From NCBI GenBank assembly GCA_046482825.1, contig JAWOEI010000119.1, positions 1 to 9,399 on the forward strand: a stretch of 9,399 nt of DNA. Reading direction: 5' to 3'. Numbering within the stretch: position 1 is the first letter of the stretch; each line of letters begins with the position of its first letter. The position numbers and the translations under genes are program-made. Shown one piece after another: positions 5,649 through 9,399 of the stretch. The DNA comes from M55B167 sp046482825 (GTDB lineage Bacteria; Verrucomicrobiota; Kiritimatiellia; RFP12; UBA1067). The notes below the pieces were generated by a model that was given only the letters and a program-made list of their open reading frames with translations, was not told the origin of the DNA and ran no database searches.

Positions 5649-8600
5649 ATGAAAAAGTATGCAGTTCTGACTGCGATGATTTTTACGGGGCTCAGCGCAG
5701 TTGCAGTTTCGGAAAAGGAATGGGAGCGATACGTTGAGAATGTGAAAGATATTCCCGGATTGGTACGCTTTTACAGTTTCACAACAGATGATGTGAAGCA
5801 GCCGAACCGGGTTGATGGTTCCGCTGATATGAAATTTACCGGAGAGGATAATAAAAAGGCTGCGCTTGTTGAGGGACATATTGCGGGGTTAGGAGCTGTA
5901 GTTCTGGATGCATCCTCTTTTCGCGCACCGGTTCTCAGGGAAACCGGAAATAAATTTACTGTTTCCATCTGGGTGAAACCGCTGGGTGTCGGTGGGAAGA
6001 AGGGCAACGGAAAACGCAACGGAATGATTTGCAGCAGCGGTAGCGGATACTATGACGGTTGGCGTCTGGCTGTATATGATACCGAAAATTTTATTCCGGT
6101 TTTTCAGATTGGCCGCGCTGAAAATGCCGTTTCTCTGCATTCTTCTCTGCCTTTAAACCGGGGTTGCTGGAATCATCTGGCAGCCTCCCGGGACGGGAAT
6201 AAAATGAATATCTATGTGAACGGGATGTCCGGCGGATTCCGGGAGTTCAGCGGAGCGGCACAGCCTGCGAAAAGCAGTTTTGCTGTGGGATATGCCGGGT
6301 TTGGGGTCGGTTCACTCAAGATGGCGGTTGATGAACTGGCTGTTTTCAATGAGGTTCTTTTCCCAGATCGGATTACGGCTCTGTCGCTTGTCCGGACCTC
6401 GCTGCCGGAGGAAGCAGCCAGGGCTGTGCATGCCGCACAGATATTATTGATGAATCAGGATAAAACTGAAGCTGAAAAAGAGTTCAGAAAAATAGCCAGT
6501 GGCGATTTTTCTGAACCGGTTAAACTATGGGCTGAAACAGCTGCTGTCATACTGCGTTCTCAAACCGGAAGAACGGATGTCAATGCCCTTTGTTCCCTGT
6601 ATTGCCATCCGGAACTTCCATCCCATTTACAAGGTGTTCTGACCGGGAAAATTCTTGTAGCCTGCCGGTTTGATTCGCCGGGAATACCGTCGGGATTGCT
6701 GGAACGTCTGCCGGTGGATGCGGATTTGTCTGATGAGGATAAATTCATTTGTGCCGTTGCTCTGGCGCGAAGATACAACGATGAAAATATGACTGATCAG
6801 GCCGTCAAAGTTTTTGAACATCTTATATCGCTGAGTGAAAACGATTGTGACAGACTAAGGAAATTACGTCTGCAATATGCCCAGATTCTAAGGGAGAATA
6901 ATAAATTCGAGGAAGCGTTAAAACAATATACTATTATCGTGAATAATACAGCGCAACCCTCTTACGCGCGTTCGATAGCAGCGCTGGCTGTTGTTCAGAA
7001 TTTTATGGATATGGGACAATACGATGATGCTTTGAATGCCTGCGATACCATCTGTTCTTATTCAACGGTTTTACCTCATCATAAATATGAAGCACGGGAA
7101 ATGAAGAAAGTCTGTGAGAGGGTTAAGGCGGGCCTGACAAAACGTGATCCGGAAGATTACCGCAATCGTCCGGCACCGCTGCCGGCTTCAAGTGTTGTTT
7201 TCTATGTTTCGCCCGGAGGTTCGGATGAGAATCCCGGTACCTTCAAAAAGCCTTTTGCGACTTTGGAAAGGGCGCGAAATGAAATACGGGAAATAAAAAA
7301 CAGTGGCGACGGTCTGCCGCAGGGGGGCGTAACTGTTTATCTGCGCGGCGGTGTGTACAGAATGCAGGAGCCGCTGGTACTGACAAAGAAGGATTCCGGG
7401 AGATTCGATGCTCCGGTGATCTATTCTGCCTGGAAAGATGAAAAACCTGTGTTTGATGGAGGGTTTGAAGTAAAACGGTTCAGGAAAGTCCGTGATGAAG
7501 CCCTGTTGAAACGTCTGCCCGAAGCCGCCCGCGGCAGGGTTTTTTACGCGGATCTTAAATCACAGGGGTTCAGCGATTTTGAGAAACAGAAGGGGTACGG
7601 CTTCGGTATAAATAATCAAAGAATACGTTCAGTTTACGAGGACGATCAATTTCTGGAAGCAGCGCGTTGGCCGAATGAGAACCGTATTTCTGTTGCGGAA
7701 ATAACGGAAAATAAAGAAAGCGAGTTCACGGTGGAGTGTAACCGAATTTCCCGCTGGAGTGATGCGAAAGATATGATGGCGGATGGTTTCTGGCGTTATC
7801 TCTGGGCCGATGAAGCTCTGCATGTGGAATCGGTGGATCCGCAGAAGCAGACAATTACTCTGGCGGCAAAACCGGCAAGGGGCCTGAAGGAGGGATGTCC
7901 CTTTTATGTAATGAACCTTTTTGAAGAAATTGACAGGCCCGGTGAATGGTATTTTGACAGAAAAAAGGGTGTCCTTTATATCTGGCTTAAAAAACACCGC
8001 TGGTTCACGGACGTTGTGATTTCGGAATATAAGGATTATTTTATCAAGGCGGAAGGGGTGCAGGATTTGGTTATCAGGGGAATCGCATTTCAGTATGGTC
8101 AGGATCGTGCTGTTTTGTTTGAAAACTGTGTGAATCTTTCAATTATCGGCTGCCGTTTTCATGGGTTCGGCGGAACTGCTATGACCGTAAAGAATGCTGC
8201 CAATGCGAATATATATGGTAATAAAATTGATACACTCGGGCATGGCGGTATGTGGATAAGCGGAGGTAATCGGAAGAATCTGACATCAGGAGGAATTACC
8301 ATTGAAAACAATGAAGTCGCTTATTTCGGACTCTGCTCTAGAACTTATGTGCCAGCAATCAGGCTTGAAGGGGTTGGAGCGGAAGTCAGACATAACCGGT
8401 TCCACCATGCGCCGTCAAGTGCCATGCGTATAGAGGGTAATGACCATCTGATAGAATATAATATTACGGAGTTTGTGGTGACCGAATCGGATGACCAGGG
8501 GGGAATCGATATGTGGAGCAATGCATCATATCGCGGCTGTGTGATGCGTTATAATATCTGGCGCGATATAGGTGCAGGGAATGTGTCCTGCGGACAGGCC

Positions 8601-9098
8601 GGGATCCGGTTTGATGATGCCATTTCAGGAATGGTGGTGTACGGCAATATTTTTGAACGCAGTTCGAACGGACATTTCGGCGGGGTGCAGATTCATGGTG
8701 GACATATGAATATTATAGACAACAATGTGTTTATCGACTGCGGGCATGCTGTCAGTTTCTCCCCATGGGATATTGATAAGTTCCGGTTATACATCAATGA
8801 GACAATAAAAGATAAACTTTTTGAGGAGGTGAATATTGATTTGCCCCCGTATAGCAACAGGTATCCGTCGTTAAAGGCGCTGAAGGATAAATCTCGGCAT
8901 AATATGAATTATGTCTCGCGCAGCATTGTAACAGGCACCGATACACCCTGGCGTCGTCCACCTGACGGAACTGTGTTTTGTGATAACTATTTTACCGGAA
9001 ATGGCAGTCCAGATTCATCATTGATTTATAACAGTAGGCTTCGGGCAATACCCTATTCCGAGATCGGTCTTTACGAAGATCCCGCCTGTGCCTGGTAG
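5649..9098 (+). CDS. Secreted LamG / TPR-like / right-handed beta-helix protein (GH141-like)
   Basis: This 1149-aa exported protein probably acts on a complex glycan. Order of parts: signal peptide (1-19 or 20); LamG, concanavalin A-like domain (about 35-245) with FTVSIWVKP, a GCWNHLAASRDG segment, MNIYVNG and a closing VDELAVFNEVL; a helical TPR-like region (about 253-495), clearest at AVKVFEHLISL and FEEALKQYTIIV; then a long C-terminal catalytic-type unit. That unit opens with VFYVSPGGSDENPGTF-KKPFATLERARNEIR and VTVYLRGGVYRM (517-571), then EAARWPNE (670-677) and GEWYFDRKKGVLYIW (765-779), before beta-helix coils at about 797-1035. This pattern is typical of GH141-type and related pectate-lyase-fold proteins. 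Acidic candidates are D948/D949 and D989/D990, 41 residues apart, similar to the pair I recall for a Bacteroides GH141 alpha-L-fucosidase. The end, YSEIGLYED, looks complete. It follows the 285-aa gene by 14 nt. Substrate is not certain; the beta-helix could instead be a lyase or a binding domain. Confidence 0.9.
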   Translation: MKKYAVLTAMIFTGLSAVAVSEKEWERYVENVKDIPGLVRFYSFTTDDVKQPNRVDGSADMKFTGEDNKKAALVEGHIAGLGAVVLDASSFRAPVLRETGNKFTVSIWVKPLGVGGKKGNGKRNGMICSSGSGYYDGWRLAVYDTENFIPVFQIGRAENAVSLHSSLPLNRGCWNHLAASRDGNKMNIYVNGMSGGFREFSGAAQPAKSSFAVGYAGFGVGSLKMAVDELAVFNEVLFPDRITALSLVRTSLPEEAARAVHAAQILLMNQDKTEAEKEFRKIASGDFSEPVKLWAETAAVILRSQTGRTDVNALCSLYCHPELPSHLQGVLTGKILVACRFDSPGIPSGLLERLPVDADLSDEDKFICAVALARRYNDENMTDQAVKVFEHLISLSENDCDRLRKLRLQYAQILRENNKFEEALKQYTIIVNNTAQPSYARSIAALAVVQNFMDMGQYDDALNACDTICSYSTVLPHHKYEAREMKKVCERVKAGLTKRDPEDYRNRPAPLPASSVVFYVSPGGSDENPGTFKKPFATLERARNEIREIKNSGDGLPQGGVTVYLRGGVYRMQEPLVLTKKDSGRFDAPVIYSAWKDEKPVFDGGFEVKRFRKVRDEALLKRLPEAARGRVFYADLKSQGFSDFEKQKGYGFGINNQRIRSVYEDDQFLEAARWPNENRISVAEITENKESEFTVECNRISRWSDAKDMMADGFWRYLWADEALHVESVDPQKQTITLAAKPARGLKEGCPFYVMNLFEEIDRPGEWYFDRKKGVLYIWLKKHRWFTDVVISEYKDYFIKAEGVQDLVIRGIAFQYGQDRAVLFENCVNLSIIGCRFHGFGGTAMTVKNAANANIYGNKIDTLGHGGMWISGGNRKNLTSGGITIENNEVAYFGLCSRTYVPAIRLEGVGAEVRHNRFHHAPSSAMRIEGNDHLIEYNITEFVVTESDDQGGIDMWSNASYRGCVMRYNIWRDIGAGNVSCGQAGIRFDDAISGMVVYGNIFERSSNGHFGGVQIHGGHMNIIDNNVFIDCGHAVSFSPWDIDKFRLYINETIKDKLFEEVNIDLPPYSNRYPSLKALKDKSRHNMNYVSRSIVTGTDTPWRRPPDGTVFCDNYFTGNGSPDSSLIYNSRLRAIPYSEIGLYEDPACAW

Positions 9099-9166
9099 CG
9101 GATAAAAGCCGAGTCTGCGGAGTTTGACAGAACAGGGAAGGCAGCACATTCCTACCTAAATTTTTA

Positions 9167-9397
9167 TCACTGATTGTTTCTATGAACACGGAGACACCCG
9201 GCGTCGTACCGCTGTCGCGGAACTATGCCGAGGCACAGCGCAAACACAGAGGAAAACAGTGGATTTGCTTCACAGCAGCAATGTAGACAATCCTTTCGTA
9301 AAGCGGCTTGGGGTGAGGATATGATTTCCTTTACCTTTGCATCCCGAATCCGCTCTTCATGCTCCGCCTTTTTTTCGTAAGCCTTGTTGATCTTACT
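9167..9397 (-). CDS. Possible C-terminal end of a minus-strand gene running off the window
   Basis: An open frame enters from the right edge and stops at TGA (9167-9169), about 76 codons. Its first 30 residues (AYEKKAEHEERIRDAKVKEI and neighbours) are strongly charged and amphipathic, as in a real coiled-coil or helical protein. The last 40 run through sequence containing dispersed-repeat words and look non-native. It may be the tail of a gene whose end was altered by repeat insertion, or a chance ORF. No family is recognised. Confidence 0.3.
   Translation of the reverse strand, partial: SKINKAYEKKAEHEERIRDAKVKEIISSPQAALRKDCLHCCCEANPLFSSVFALCLGIVPRQRYDAGCLRVHRNNQ
9184..9260. repeat. Debris of dispersed CACAGAG/CACGGAG-type repeats
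   Basis: GAACACGGAGACAC (9184-9197) and AACACAGAGGAAAACAGT (9243-9260) share a core with the stretch at 3655-3671 on the opposite strand. They flank a short GC-rich segment with no gene. The region from 9099 to about 9166 shows no promoter, hairpin terminator or RNA gene that I can support. Confidence 0.4.
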
Positions 9398-9399
9398 GA

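Overview
The window looks like a carbohydrate-degrading, at least partly anaerobic, Gram-negative bacterium with a repeat-rich genome. I infer a member of the PVC superphylum (Lentisphaerae/Kiritimatiellota-like). The grounds are a glycoside-hydrolase remnant, a large secreted LamG/beta-helix protein, roughly balanced base composition, and several families of palindromic intergenic repeats. The taxonomic call is inference; no marker gene is present.

Layout. 1-143: first copy of a 143-bp structured repeat. 246-1436 (minus): a complete flavodiiron protein with all iron ligands and a good sigma70-type promoter. 1547-1815: a 269-bp element bounded by a perfect 21-nt inverted repeat, ending in the second copy of the 143-bp repeat (1673-1815). 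2115-3314 (plus): an AI-2E/PerM-family membrane protein. 3341-3581: tandem and inverted palindromic repeats. 3690-4530 (minus): a decayed alpha-L-rhamnosidase (GH78-type) that keeps parts of both halves of the catalytic domain but has lost the region between them, with a frameshift at the joint. 4708-4737: a near-consensus promoter. 4777-9098 (plus): a two-gene operon encoding an unrecognised secreted 285-aa protein and a 1149-aa secreted LamG + TPR-like + right-handed beta-helix protein of GH141-like type. 9099-9399: repeat debris and a possible minus-strand gene running off the edge.

How the genes may work together. The two-gene operon is the best candidate for something undescribed. Both products carry signal peptides, the genes are 14 nt apart, and a single promoter lies just upstream. 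The large protein combines a probable glycan-binding lectin-like domain, a helical repeat region and a catalytic-type beta-helix. The small one has a compact mixed region (possibly SH3-like) and a charged coiled coil. With the neighbouring rhamnosidase relic this suggests a locus for complex pectin or rhamnose/fucose-containing glycans, part of which has decayed. The flavodiiron protein and the AI-2E transporter are separate single-gene units with no visible link to it.

The repeats are notable in their own right. In two different families the differences between copies fall on paired stem positions and preserve the hairpin, as expected if the fold or palindrome is what is maintained.
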